A DNA stretch of 64,000 nt from an uncultured Acinetobacter sp. (GTDB lineage Bacteria; Pseudomonadota; Gammaproteobacteria; Pseudomonadales; Moraxellaceae): contig NZ_CANQTS010000001.1 in assembly GCF_947626835.1 (NCBI RefSeq), positions 124,001 to 188,000 of the forward strand, written 5' to 3'. The first letter of the stretch is position 1; every line of letters begins with the position of its first letter. Below the pieces are notes generated by a model. That model saw only the letters and a list, made by a program, of their open reading frames with translations, made no database searches and was not told where the DNA came from. This document shows, piece by piece, positions 52,531 through 61,747 of this stretch. The translations under genes and the position numbers were made by a program.

Positions 52531-52976
52531 TTAGCGTTGAAATTTTAAGTTTAAAGCTTGGGTATCCTCTTTTAAGGCTTCACTTGACAGTAAAGCTTTA
52601 TAAAAATGCAGCGGAATACCATCTTCTTGGTCAACTAGTTTAATTGGATGGATGCTATCTCGATATTCAAAAATCGCTAAAGGAATATGATCTTGATCTA
52701 ACAATAAAAAGCGTTGTTGTTTAATGGCAACTTCGTAGTCAGGAAAAGTTTGTTTAAGTAATCGTAAAAAAACACTTTGATTGCTTGAGAGTAAGTTTAA
52801 TTCACGAATACGTTGGCTGTCGGTTTGGTGCATGGCTTTTAAATACAGGCGTTGCTGTTGCGTGGTGGCTACAGGAGAGGTTCTAATTTTGGCTTGGGTT
52901 GGGGCTTATTAACAGGTGATCCACGTAGTATGTAGCCTAAGATAAAACCAATAATCAGACATAAAAAAGCCAACAT
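52531..52976 (-). pseudogene. Membrane-anchored DUF2726-like protein, apparently frameshifted
   Basis: TM ORF MLAFLCLIIGFILGYILRGSPVNKPQPKPKLEPLL* (52976-52869) runs into ...SPVATTQQQRLYLKAMHQTD...LLKQTFPDYEVAIKQ in another frame (ORF track 52833-52531). Confidence 0.5.
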
Positions 52977-53210
52977 AGAGGGACTTAAGATCAAGTTTAG
53001 AAGAAAAATGAGGCGATTAACCCCATCTCAAAAATCTTTAAAGTATTTTCAACAAGTTGATTTTACTTAAAAGCCCTTAGTTTTTGTAAGGTATGCGCAA
53101 TTTTTATGTAAAACTCGACAAAGTTGATTCTCAATATTTATAAACTTCGTGCTACAATACGCCCCAATCTTAGCACGGCTTAAAAGCCCTAATTTAATAG
53201 GACCTCGCTA

Positions 53211-54464
53211 ATGTTTGCCAATACTTCAATTGCACAATTTGACCCTGAATTAGCTCAAGCAATCACTCAAGAAGATGCGCGTCAAGAAGCGCATATCGAG
53301 TTGATCGCTTCAGAAAACTACTGCTCACCAGCAGTCATGGAAGCTCAAGGTTCAAAACTTACTAACAAATATGCGGAAGGCTACCCAGGCAAACGCTACT
53401 ACGGCGGCTGCGAATACGTAGACGTGATCGAACAATTAGCAATTGACCGTGCGAAAGAACTTTTCGGTGCTGACTATGCTAACGTTCAGCCACATGCTGG
53501 TTCTCAAGCAAACTCAGCTGTTTACTTAGCGCTTTTAAACCCAGGTGATACTGTATTGGGTATGAGCTTGGCGCACGGTGGTCACTTAACGCACGGTGCA
53601 AAAGTAAGCTTCTCTGGTAAAACATATAACGCAGTTCAGTATGGTTTAAACCCTGAAACTGGCGAGATTGATTACGAAGAAGTTGAGCGTTTAGCGCTTG
53701 AGCACAAGCCACGCATGATCGTAGCAGGTTTCTCAGCTTACAGCCAAATTGTAGACTGGAACCGTTTCCGTGAAATCGCTGATAAAGTGGGTGCTTATTT
53801 ATTCGTAGATATGGCTCACGTTGCAGGTTTAGTTGCAGCTGGCGTTTATCCAAGCCCAGTACAAATTGCTGACGTAACCACAACAACGACACACAAAACA
53901 CTTCGTGGTCCACGTTCAGGTTTAATCCTTGCCAAAGCCAACGAAGAGATTGAGAAAAAACTTCAATCTGCGGTATTCCCAGGCAACCAAGGTGGTCCTT
54001 TAGTGCATGCAATTGCTGCAAAAGCAATCTGCTTTAAAGAAGCAATGGCGCCTGAATACAAAGATTACCAACAACAAGTGGTAAAAAATGCACAAGCGAT
54101 GGCTGAAGTTCTGATTGAACGCGGTTATGAAGTTGTGTCTGGCGGTACTAAAAACCACCTGTTCTTATTGTCTTTAATCAAACAAGACATTACAGGTAAA
54201 GAAGCAGATGCTTGGTTAGGTGCAGCGCACATCACTGTCAACAAAAACTCTGTACCAAATGACCCACGTTCTCCGTTTGTAACTTCTGGTATCCGTATTG
54301 GTACACCAGCGGTGACCACACGTGGTTTTGGTGAAGCTGAAGTACGTGAACTTGCAGGTTGGATCGCTGACATCTTAGATGCTAAAGGCGACGAAGCTGT
54401 AATCAACGCGGTGAAAGCGAAGGTTGAAACTGTATGCGCTAAATTCCCAGTTTACGCAAAATAA
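53211..54464 (+). CDS. glyA: Serine hydroxymethyltransferase
   Basis: [58 protein letters not shown]-lysine motif. Confidence 0.98.
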   Translation: MFANTSIAQFDPELAQAITQEDARQEAHIELIASENYCSPAVMEAQGSKLTNKYAEGYPGKRYYGGCEYVDVIEQLAIDRAKELFGADYANVQPHAGSQANSAVYLALLNPGDTVLGMSLAHGGHLTHGAKVSFSGKTYNAVQYGLNPETGEIDYEEVERLALEHKPRMIVAGFSAYSQIVDWNRFREIADKVGAYLFVDMAHVAGLVAAGVYPSPVQIADVTTTTTHKTLRGPRSGLILAKANEEIEKKLQSAVFPGNQGGPLVHAIAAKAICFKEAMAPEYKDYQQQVVKNAQAMAEVLIERGYEVVSGGTKNHLFLLSLIKQDITGKEADAWLGAAHITVNKNSVPNDPRSPFVTSGIRIGTPAVTTRGFGEAEVRELAGWIADILDAKGDEAVINAVKAKVETVCAKFPVYAK

Positions 54465-54477
54465 GTCTCAACTTGAG

Positions 54478-54505
54478 AAAAGCCCCCCTCAAGGGGGCTT
54501 TTTTT
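54478..54505 (+). terminator. glyA terminator
   Basis: AAAAGCCCCCCTCAAGGGGGCTTTTTTT. Confidence 0.9.
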
Positions 54506-54583
54506 ATGTATGTAACAAAGTCTTTCTTTGGCTTAATTATCTGCTATAACTCATAGCAATGCCGCAATAACAAGAGAACAAAC

Positions 54584-54991
54584 ATGACACAAAAACCGCA
54601 GATTATTATCTCTGAGCAAGATTTAAATCGTTTAGAAACCATGTTAGAGCATCAACAACAGCTCACACCCACCATGCAGCATCTAGAAGATGAATTGGCG
54701 CGTGCCACTGTGGTTAGTCCTCAGGATGTACCTGCTAATGTGGTGAGTATGAATGCGCGTGTGTTGATTACCATTGGTGAAAGTGCAGAACCAAGTGAAG
54801 TGGTGTTGGTGTACCCACACGACTTTAAAGGCGAGAAAAATCAGGTCAATGTTGTGGCACCAATTGGGGCTGCAATTTTAGGTTTAAGCGAAGGGCAACA
54901 GATTCAATGGCCGCAACCCGATGGACATTTAATGCAAGTTAAAATTGAAAAAGTTTTGTTTCAGCCAGAGCGTGAAGGCGACTTTTTATAA
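54584..54991 (+). CDS. rnk: Nucleoside diphosphate kinase regulator Rnk (GreA/B C-terminal domain)
   Basis: VSMNARVLITIGESAEPSEVVLVYPHDFKGEKNQVNVVAPIGAAILGLSEGQQIQWPQPDG. Confidence 0.9.
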   Translation: MTQKPQIIISEQDLNRLETMLEHQQQLTPTMQHLEDELARATVVSPQDVPANVVSMNARVLITIGESAEPSEVVLVYPHDFKGEKNQVNVVAPIGAAILGLSEGQQIQWPQPDGHLMQVKIEKVLFQPEREGDFL

Positions 54992-55013
54992 GCACCTTCG
55001 GTTGATTTTTTAA

Positions 55014-55049
55014 ACAGATGATGTAGAGCTACGCTTTTACATCATCTGT
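55014..55049. other. 12-bp perfect inverted repeat
   Basis: ACAGATGATGTA-12 nt-TACATCATCTGT, no following T-tract. Confidence 0.8.
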
Positions 55050-55162
55050 GCTGCCTGTTTGATTTTTCTTAAATCAATTAAATTCTTCAGCTTCACTTCA
55101 GCTGACTCGATTATCATGGCTTTAAATAGGTTAAGGTGAGGTGTGGGGCAATTGGGTTGATC

Positions 55163-55195
55163 CATCAAAATTGCAAAATGCAACATCAAAATTGC
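55163..55195. repeat. Two direct copies of CATCAAAATTGC, 21-bp period
   Basis: Copies at 55163-55174 and 55184-55195, upstream of the TelA-like operon. Confidence 0.8.
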
Positions 55196-55242
55196 CATCA
55201 ATCACGTAATATCAGTAGGTCAGTTTGAAGGGTAAAGTGGAT

Positions 55243-56046
55243 ATGGCATATTTACAGCAATTGACGCCGTTGTCTGAGCTGCAAGGTGATTTTGATCAGC
55301 GCTTGCAAATTAAGCGGCAAGAACTTGTACCGTTATTACACGATCATAGTCAATTACAGCACTATGCCGCGCGTGTGGTGCAGGCACAAGCTGTATTACT
55401 CAATGGTATTGATGCCAAACTGACCCAAGATTTTAGCCACAGTATTCAAGCCCTGATTCATGCTTTAAATCAGGCTCAAAAATATATGCAGCCCAAGCGT
55501 TTTAATCGTGTGCAACGCTGGTTGGGCAGTGATGTCGACTATGCCTCGCAGCAGATCGCATATTATCAACAGCTTGAGCGCTTGATTGCACGCAGTCATG
55601 ATTTAAGTGCACAATTACAAATTGAAATACAAAAGTCTGAGGCGCGTTATCGGCAATTAACGGGCTTACGCGAACAGATGGGGCAATACATTCAAGCAGC
55701 CAAAGAGTTTATGTTGGAGTATCCTGAGTTTGTTCAAAAGCAACATCCACTTGATCAATTTACTCAGCGTTTATCTAAAAAAATTAATACCTTAGAAACA
55801 TTGCAGGCCAGTAATGATCTGGCCATGCAGCAGATGTATGTGTCGCAGCAATTATCGCTGACGTTGTTAGATCGCTTTTTAGAGGCTGAACAAGTGTTAT
55901 TGCCAGCATGGAAATATCACCTGCAACACACTCAAGCCCAACATAACAATCAGCTTGACGCCCTTGATACCAGTCGAAATCGCCTCATTAAAACCTTAAA
56001 ACATGCTTTAGAGCACAGCGCCCAGTCTTCTTCACATTCGAGGTAA
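55243..56046 (+). CDS. TelA/XpaC-like hypothetical protein
   Basis: Coiled-coil-rich; C-terminal VSQQLSLTLLDRFLEAEQVLLPAWKYHLQ resembles IIQSNNLMLVDKFYAIKNITLPAWKNQIS of the next gene. Confidence 0.6.
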   Translation: MAYLQQLTPLSELQGDFDQRLQIKRQELVPLLHDHSQLQHYAARVVQAQAVLLNGIDAKLTQDFSHSIQALIHALNQAQKYMQPKRFNRVQRWLGSDVDYASQQIAYYQQLERLIARSHDLSAQLQIEIQKSEARYRQLTGLREQMGQYIQAAKEFMLEYPEFVQKQHPLDQFTQRLSKKINTLETLQASNDLAMQQMYVSQQLSLTLLDRFLEAEQVLLPAWKYHLQHTQAQHNNQLDALDTSRNRLIKTLKHALEHSAQSSSHSR

Positions 56047-56048
56047 GT

Positions 56049-57170
56049 ATGACCGATTCTCAACAGACTATTGTACAGGTCACCACGACCGAACAGGATT
56101 TTCAGCGTTTAAATTTAAGCGAGCTGGGTTTGCAAGCCAGTGATTTTGATGCTGTGTTGCAAGCAGCCGCTGAACTTGATGAGATTGATCAGCATCGTGT
56201 AGCAGAATATGGCAAAAATATTGCCACTCAAACAGCAAGTTATACTGATGAATTGTTAAGCTTAGTCAATCATAAAGATTTAGATGAAACAGGACAAAAG
56301 CTTAATCAAGTGGTTCAAGTGGCACAGCAGCTTAATACGGCAAGTTTACTTCATCCTAAAAAACGTAGTGGCTTTTTAGGTGGCTTATTGAATAAAGTAA
56401 AAACCGCGAAACAAAGTTTTGAGCAAAATTTTCAAGACACCAAAGCGCAAATTGACCAATTGGTTCAAGAGGTAGATACTTCACAAAATGGCTTGCAGCA
56501 ACGCGTGGCGACTTTAGAACACATGTTTAGTGGTGTACAGCAAGAGTATAAACAGCTTGGTGTGTATATTGCAGCAGGTCAGCTCAAGCAGCAACAGTTA
56601 CAGCAAGACATTGCTGCACTGGCTACAGCACCGAGTGATCCACAAACCACGCAGCAGTTGTATGACTTAAATCATGTGGCCAATAATTTAGAAAAACGCA
56701 TCAGTGATTTACAGATTTTGCAACAATCTGCGATGCAAACTTTGCCCATGATTCGGATTATCCAATCGAATAATTTAATGTTGGTTGATAAGTTCTATGC
56801 CATTAAAAACATTACTTTACCAGCATGGAAAAACCAAATTAGCTTGGCGATTTCACTCAATGAACAAAAAAATAGCGTACAACTTGCCAATGCAATTGAT
56901 GATGCAACCAATGCTTTATTGCGTCGTAACGCTGAGTTATTACATCAAAATTCAGTTGATACAGCACGTGCTAATCAACGTTCGGTGATTGATGTAGATA
57001 CCTTAGAGCATGTGCAAACCACTTTAATTAAAACTGTAAATGATGTGATCGAGATTCAAAAGCAGGGGCTAGAAAAACGTGCACAAGCTAGTATACGTTT
57101 GCGTCAATTGCAGCAGGATTTAGATCATTTAGTACGTGATTCAAGCCCACAATTACAGCAAAAATCATAG
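56049..57170 (+). CDS. Toxic anion resistance protein, TelA/KlaA family
   Basis: TelA-type organisation; LHPKKRSGFLGGLLNKVKTAKQSFEQNFQDTKAQID, LPMIRIIQSNNLMLVDKFYAIKNITLPAWKNQ, RRNAELL..NSVDTARANQRSVIDVDTLEHVQTTLIKTVNDVIEIQKQG. Confidence 0.85.
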   Translation: MTDSQQTIVQVTTTEQDFQRLNLSELGLQASDFDAVLQAAAELDEIDQHRVAEYGKNIATQTASYTDELLSLVNHKDLDETGQKLNQVVQVAQQLNTASLLHPKKRSGFLGGLLNKVKTAKQSFEQNFQDTKAQIDQLVQEVDTSQNGLQQRVATLEHMFSGVQQEYKQLGVYIAAGQLKQQQLQQDIAALATAPSDPQTTQQLYDLNHVANNLEKRISDLQILQQSAMQTLPMIRIIQSNNLMLVDKFYAIKNITLPAWKNQISLAISLNEQKNSVQLANAIDDATNALLRRNAELLHQNSVDTARANQRSVIDVDTLEHVQTTLIKTVNDVIEIQKQGLEKRAQASIRLRQLQQDLDHLVRDSSPQLQQKS

Positions 57171-57180
57171 GAGGCTGATC

Positions 57181-58098
57181 TTGACTCCACTTGGTCCTGT
57201 GCTGATGCCACACACTGAACTAAAAACTGGTATCAAAACCTTAAAAAAACGTCAACGCCATTTTACTTGGTTGTTTTTAGCAGCAGCTAGTTTGTTGATT
57301 GCGACGTTTATCACCAGTTTTTTACAGCATGACTTGGTTTACGGATTTTTTGGTCTGCATTATGAGTTAAAACAGCTACATATTCCTGTCAGTGCTGAGC
57401 ATATTGGCTTGATTAATGCCGAGCAAGACTACTTTATGAGTTTACTGAAGTGGTTCGCTTGGTTGCTTTTTAAAGTCTGTGTGTCATTTGTGGGTGCATT
57501 TTTGATTGTGCATCTGTTAAAAAAACTACGCTTTTTTTACCTGCGCTTTCAATCTTTTGTGCTGAAATTTGTAGGTTGGTTACTTGCTTTTATGCTGTTG
57601 TGGTCGGGTTTGACCTATGTGCAACATGATTTAAATGAAGATGAATCTCAGTTTTACCAAGGCTTAACCAGTTATTCTCAACAGATTTCTGACAGTGAGA
57701 TATATCAGCAGCTAAAAGGCAGTCAAACGTCAAGCACTGTGCAGGCTTATTTACTGGCGCAAACGGCGCTTTTGCAACAGCCTGCTGATTTAGCCACAGC
57801 CAAGCCTTATCTACAACAGGTGATCAATGCTGAGCAGTACGATCCTCACTTTGATCAGTATGGGTTTGAGGTGCAACAGTTATGGAGTATGCAACAGCAG
57901 CTCTATGGACGCGCTGTGACTAAAACCACTCAGGAGTTGCAGCCCAAAGTGACACATGCCGAGCAACGTGAGCAGCAACTTGCAACCTTATTGCGAATCA
58001 GTGGTGGGCTTTGGTTGGCTTTAAGTGTTTTATTTTGGTTATTGGCACAATATTTTAAACGTCGTGTGCAGCGCATTGAGCAACGCTTTAATGTTTAA
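57181..58098 (+). CDS. Membrane protein of the TelA-like operon
   Basis: About four hydrophobic segments and a large soluble loop; AGGAGG SD 57169-57175 fits a TTG start at 57181. Confidence 0.75.
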   Translation: MTPLGPVLMPHTELKTGIKTLKKRQRHFTWLFLAAASLLIATFITSFLQHDLVYGFFGLHYELKQLHIPVSAEHIGLINAEQDYFMSLLKWFAWLLFKVCVSFVGAFLIVHLLKKLRFFYLRFQSFVLKFVGWLLAFMLLWSGLTYVQHDLNEDESQFYQGLTSYSQQISDSEIYQQLKGSQTSSTVQAYLLAQTALLQQPADLATAKPYLQQVINAEQYDPHFDQYGFEVQQLWSMQQQLYGRAVTKTTQELQPKVTHAEQREQQLATLLRISGGLWLALSVLFWLLAQYFKRRVQRIEQRFNV

Positions 58099-58235
58099 AT
58101 GAAGCTCCACAAGGATGTGTACCTTGATTTAAAAAAACGATTAAAATAATAAAAACTAACTGTTTTACCTTTTTTATATTTATTTCTATTATAGCTTTAA
58201 GAAAAGATAATTTTACTCCTTTGGAGACGTTAGCC

Positions 58236-59801
58236 ATGTTAGATCAAAATACTTCAGCGCAATTAAAAACCCTTTTAGAACGTCTAGAAGGTCCCATCGA
58301 ATTGGTGGCAACCTTAAATGACTCAGACAAATCTGCCAAAATCAAAGAATTGGTCGAAGAAGTGGCAGCATTATCTGATTTAGTCACTGCACGTTTTGAT
58401 GGCAAAAACAGCCGTGCACCGAGCTTTGGTGTGGCTAAACAAGGCGAAGAACCGCGTGTATTCTTTGCAGGCTTGCCAATGGGCCATGAGTTCACCTCAT
58501 TGATCTTAGCATTGCTACAAACTTCAGGTTATGCACCTAAAGTCTCTGATGAAGTGTTAACGTCAATTAAAGAACTGGGTGTGAACTCTCATTTTGACGT
58601 ATTTGTGTCATTAAGCTGCCACAACTGCCCTGATGTGGTGCAGGCATTAAACCTGATTGCCATTTACAATCCGGGTGCAACGGCCACCATGATTGATGGT
58701 GCCTTCTTCCAAGACGAAGTTGAAGAACGCAAAATCATGGCCGTTCCAATGGTATTCCAAGATGGTCAACACATCGGTCAAGGTCGTATGACTTTAGAAG
58801 AGATTGTGGCAAAACTCGACACCAATGCAGCACAAAAAGATGCTGAAAAGTTAAATGCCAAAGAGGCGTTTGATGTATTGGTGATTGGTGGTGGCCCTGC
58901 AGGTAATACCTCTGCAATTTATGCGGCGCGTAAAGGTATCAAAACCGGTATTGTGGCAGAGCGCATGGGTGGTCAAGTGATGGATACCATGGACATTGAG
59001 AACTTCACCTCAATTCAAAAAACCCAAGGTCCAAAATTTGCTGCAGAAATGGAAGCACACGTTCGTGAATATGGTGTAGACATCATGAACCTACAACGTG
59101 TTGCTGACATCAAAGGTGCAGATGAAACCGCCAATGGTTTGGTGGAAGTGACCTTAGAAAATGGTGCCAAGCTTGAGTCTAAAACCGTGATTTTATCAAC
59201 CGGTGCACGTTGGAGACAAATGAACGTACCGGGCGAAAAAGAATATGCCACCCGTGGTGTAGCATACTGCCCGCACTGTGATGGTCCATTGTTTAAAGGC
59301 AAACGTGTTGCGGTGATTGGTGGTGGTAACTCAGGTGTTGAAGCGGCAATTGACTTGGCAGGAATTGTTGAGCATGTGACTTTGGTTGAATTTGATACCA
59401 AGCTACGTGCAGATCAAGTATTGCAAGATAAATTAAACAGCTTACCGAACACCACAGTGATTAAAAATGCCTTATCTACCGAAGTTGTCGGTGATGGTTC
59501 ACAAGTCACAGCCTTGAAATATAAAGACCGTGCAACTGATGTGGAACATACCGTTGAATTGGCAGGGATCTTTGTACAAATTGGTTTGTTACCAAACACC
59601 GATTTCTTAAAAGACACAGCGGTAGAACTTTCAAACCGTGGTGAGATTGTGATTAACGAGCGCAACGAAACCAATGTGAAAGGTGTATTTGCTGCAGGTG
59701 ACTGTACCACCGTGCCGTACAAACAAATCATCATTGCTACAGGTGAAGGTGCTAAAGCATCACTGTCGGCATTTGATTACATCATCCGATCTGGGCAATA
59801 A
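58236..59801 (+). CDS. ahpF: Alkyl hydroperoxide reductase subunit F
   Basis: [14 protein letters not shown]-terminal redox pair, [43 protein letters not shown]. Confidence 0.95.
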   Translation: MLDQNTSAQLKTLLERLEGPIELVATLNDSDKSAKIKELVEEVAALSDLVTARFDGKNSRAPSFGVAKQGEEPRVFFAGLPMGHEFTSLILALLQTSGYAPKVSDEVLTSIKELGVNSHFDVFVSLSCHNCPDVVQALNLIAIYNPGATATMIDGAFFQDEVEERKIMAVPMVFQDGQHIGQGRMTLEEIVAKLDTNAAQKDAEKLNAKEAFDVLVIGGGPAGNTSAIYAARKGIKTGIVAERMGGQVMDTMDIENFTSIQKTQGPKFAAEMEAHVREYGVDIMNLQRVADIKGADETANGLVEVTLENGAKLESKTVILSTGARWRQMNVPGEKEYATRGVAYCPHCDGPLFKGKRVAVIGGGNSGVEAAIDLAGIVEHVTLVEFDTKLRADQVLQDKLNSLPNTTVIKNALSTEVVGDGSQVTALKYKDRATDVEHTVELAGIFVQIGLLPNTDFLKDTAVELSNRGEIVINERNETNVKGVFAAGDCTTVPYKQIIIATGEGAKASLSAFDYIIRSGQ

Positions 59802-59817
59802 CATAAGAATAAAACTA

Positions 59818-59845
59818 GGTCAGTGTGTCCCCAAACACACTGACC
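59818..59845. other. 11-bp perfect inverted repeat after ahpF
   Basis: GGTCAGTGTGT-CCCCAA-ACACACTGACC. Confidence 0.8.
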
Positions 59846-59884
59846 CATGCGCAAGTTTATGATTGTCATTTGCTTGTTTTTATA

Positions 59885-59920
59885 GGAACTTTGGACGCTA
59901 ACACCCAAGTTCCTTTTTTT
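59885..59920 (+). terminator. Likely ahpF terminator
   Basis: GGAACTT...AAGTTCC followed by TTTTTTT. Confidence 0.7.
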
Positions 59921-60280
59921 ATGCCATCTTAGACAGTCTTCCCCAATAGACTATGTCAATGGCTATTTATTATTGTTCTATCTCTGAGAAAATTCATATT
60001 TCTATAAAGTCATATAAAATATATGGTTTTATTGTAAGACTTTTAATTTTTAATTCAACCCAGTAAAAAACTCGGAATTATTTGCCAACTTAAACGCTCA
60101 TTTTACTTAAAATGATAACCAATCAAAATAATAAAACTAAATAAATAACATAATGTTAGATACATATTTTTGGTAAATAGAAATAAATAGAAAACATCTT
60201 TACAAAAAATAACAACTAATTACAATTGCATAAATAAACAAGAAATATGCCTAAACTAGCAAGAAAACTTGGGGAAATTG

Positions 60281-60541
60281 ATGCGAAATAGCAAAATATT
60301 AGCACTGTGCATGAGTGTATTTTTGGTGGGATGCACCACCAAAGTGATTACCTATGATCAATACGGTAATCGGGTTGGTTCATGTCAGGCGCAGGCATGG
60401 GTACCCTTTGCATTTGGGCTAGCAGGGTGTCATCAGTATAAACAACAGCTACAAATGCCGTTTGCAAAAATTAATGCCCAAGGGCAACTGGAGTTATTGC
60501 CTTTACCTCAAAAAACTCAAGTTAAGCTGAATCACGATTAA
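60281..60541 (+). CDS. Small putative lipoprotein
   Basis: MRNSKILALCMSVFLVGCTTK lipobox; SD GGGGA. Confidence 0.75.
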   Translation: MRNSKILALCMSVFLVGCTTKVITYDQYGNRVGSCQAQAWVPFAFGLAGCHQYKQQLQMPFAKINAQGQLELLPLPQKTQVKLNHD

Positions 60542-60564
60542 GCTTCAAAAAATCCTGTAACAGT

Positions 60565-60590
60565 AAACCGAAGCATGCTTCGGTTTTTTA
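60565..60590. terminator. Bidirectional terminator
   Basis: AAACCGAAGC-AT-GCTTCGGTTTTTT. Confidence 0.9.
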
Positions 60591-60986
60591 TTGCTCAAGA
60601 ATTTTTAAAATTTGGCAATCGTTAATGGTATTGGGTACTTGGCAACTTTGATTAAGCTTTTGTAATTGTTGACGTAGTGTATTGAGCGCTTCGATTTTCT
60701 GATCGAGTTCGGTTAAATGCTGCTGAATCAATTGATTCACAGCACTGCAATTGGCATTGGGTTGCTGTTCTAGATCAAGTAAAGTTTGAATCTCCATTAA
60801 GGACATGTCTAAAGCCCGACAATGCTGAATAAATGTTAAGCGTTTGATGCTCTGTTCAGAATAATAACGATAGCCGTTATCGCCCCGTAACGGTGGTTGA
60901 ATTAAGCCTTTTTTTTCATAAAAGCGTAGTGTATCGCGACTCATTTGGGTGAGTTGAGCGACTTGAGAAATCAGATAACCTGTCAT
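60588..60986 (-). CDS. MerR family regulator, Cd(II)/Pb(II)-type
   Basis: YLISQVAQLTQMSRDTLRFYEKKGLIQPPLRGDNGYRYYSEQS; Cys residues in the C-terminal half. Confidence 0.9.
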   Translation of the reverse strand: MTGYLISQVAQLTQMSRDTLRFYEKKGLIQPPLRGDNGYRYYSEQSIKRLTFIQHCRALDMSLMEIQTLLDLEQQPNANCSAVNQLIQQHLTELDQKIEALNTLRQQLQKLNQSCQVPNTINDCQILKILEQ

Positions 60987-60991
60987 ACTGC

Positions 60992-61022
60992 TTGACCTTG
61001 GAGTTGCTCTAAGCTTTTTAAT
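60992..61022 (+). promoter_or_regulatory. MerR-type divergent promoter with 19-bp spacer
   Basis: TTGACC-19 bp-TTTAAT with imperfect dyad CTTGGAG-TTG-CTCTAAG in the spacer. Confidence 0.75.
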
Positions 61023-61059
61023 TGATTTAAATTTAAGCGAAAAGTTCAAGGAGCACAAT

Positions 61060-61677
61060 ATGGCGTGTCAATGTCGTCCTCCCTCTGCACCTCAACAGCC
61101 AGATTCAAAATTTCGTTCTGCGCTTTGGATTGCGTTGGTGATTAATCTTGCCATGTTTGTGGTGGAATTAATCGGTGGGGCATATGCCAACTCAGCAGCA
61201 TTATGGGCAGATGCTTTAGATTTCTTTGGAGATGCTGTCAATTATGCAATTTCATTGGCCGTATTAGGCGCAAGTTTATATTGGCGTGCGACTGTAGCTT
61301 TAATTAAAGGTATCACTATGCTTGTATTTGCTTTGGTGGTATTGGCTAAGGTAGCCTATGCTTATACGCTTGGTATTGCGCCTGAAGCGATCACGATGGG
61401 TCTGATTGGTATTTTGGCTTTAATTGCCAATGTCGTAACAGCGCTTATTTTATATGCCTATCGTGATGGAGATGCCAATATGAAATCAGTTTGGTTGTGT
61501 AGTCGTAATGATGCGATTGGTAATGTGGCGGTGATTTTAGCAGCTGTTGGGGTGTTTGGTACCGGTCAATTATGGCCTGATCTGATTGTGGCATTAATTA
61601 TGGCAAGTTTAGGTCTAAGCGCAGGCTATGCTGTAATTAAGCAGGCTTTACAAGAACGTAAAATTAAGCACCTATAA
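61060..61677 (+). CDS. Cation diffusion facilitator-like transporter lacking the cytoplasmic C-terminal domain
   Basis: VVELIGGAYANSAALWADALDFFGDAVNYAISL; CDF-like TM pattern, N-terminal CxC. Confidence 0.85.
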   Translation: MACQCRPPSAPQQPDSKFRSALWIALVINLAMFVVELIGGAYANSAALWADALDFFGDAVNYAISLAVLGASLYWRATVALIKGITMLVFALVVLAKVAYAYTLGIAPEAITMGLIGILALIANVVTALILYAYRDGDANMKSVWLCSRNDAIGNVAVILAAVGVFGTGQLWPDLIVALIMASLGLSAGYAVIKQALQERKIKHL

Positions 61678-61701
61678 TTAAAAGTCAGCATATGTTCAAT
61701 C

Positions 61702-61731
61702 AAAAAACCGAAGCTTAAGCTTCGGTTTTTT
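61702..61731. terminator. Bidirectional terminator
   Basis: AAAAAACCGAAGC-TTAA-GCTTCGGTTTTTT. Confidence 0.9.
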
Positions 61732-61747
61732 GAGTTAAAAAATAAAC

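Noticed and set aside
53479-54027. 182-aa ORF antisense to glyA
   Set aside because: Shadow ORF on a highly expressed, codon-biased gene; no recognisable domain.
58100-58235. Possible OxyR box upstream of ahpF
   Set aside because: Only isolated ATAG/CTAT-like fragments; I could not find the four-part spacing by eye.
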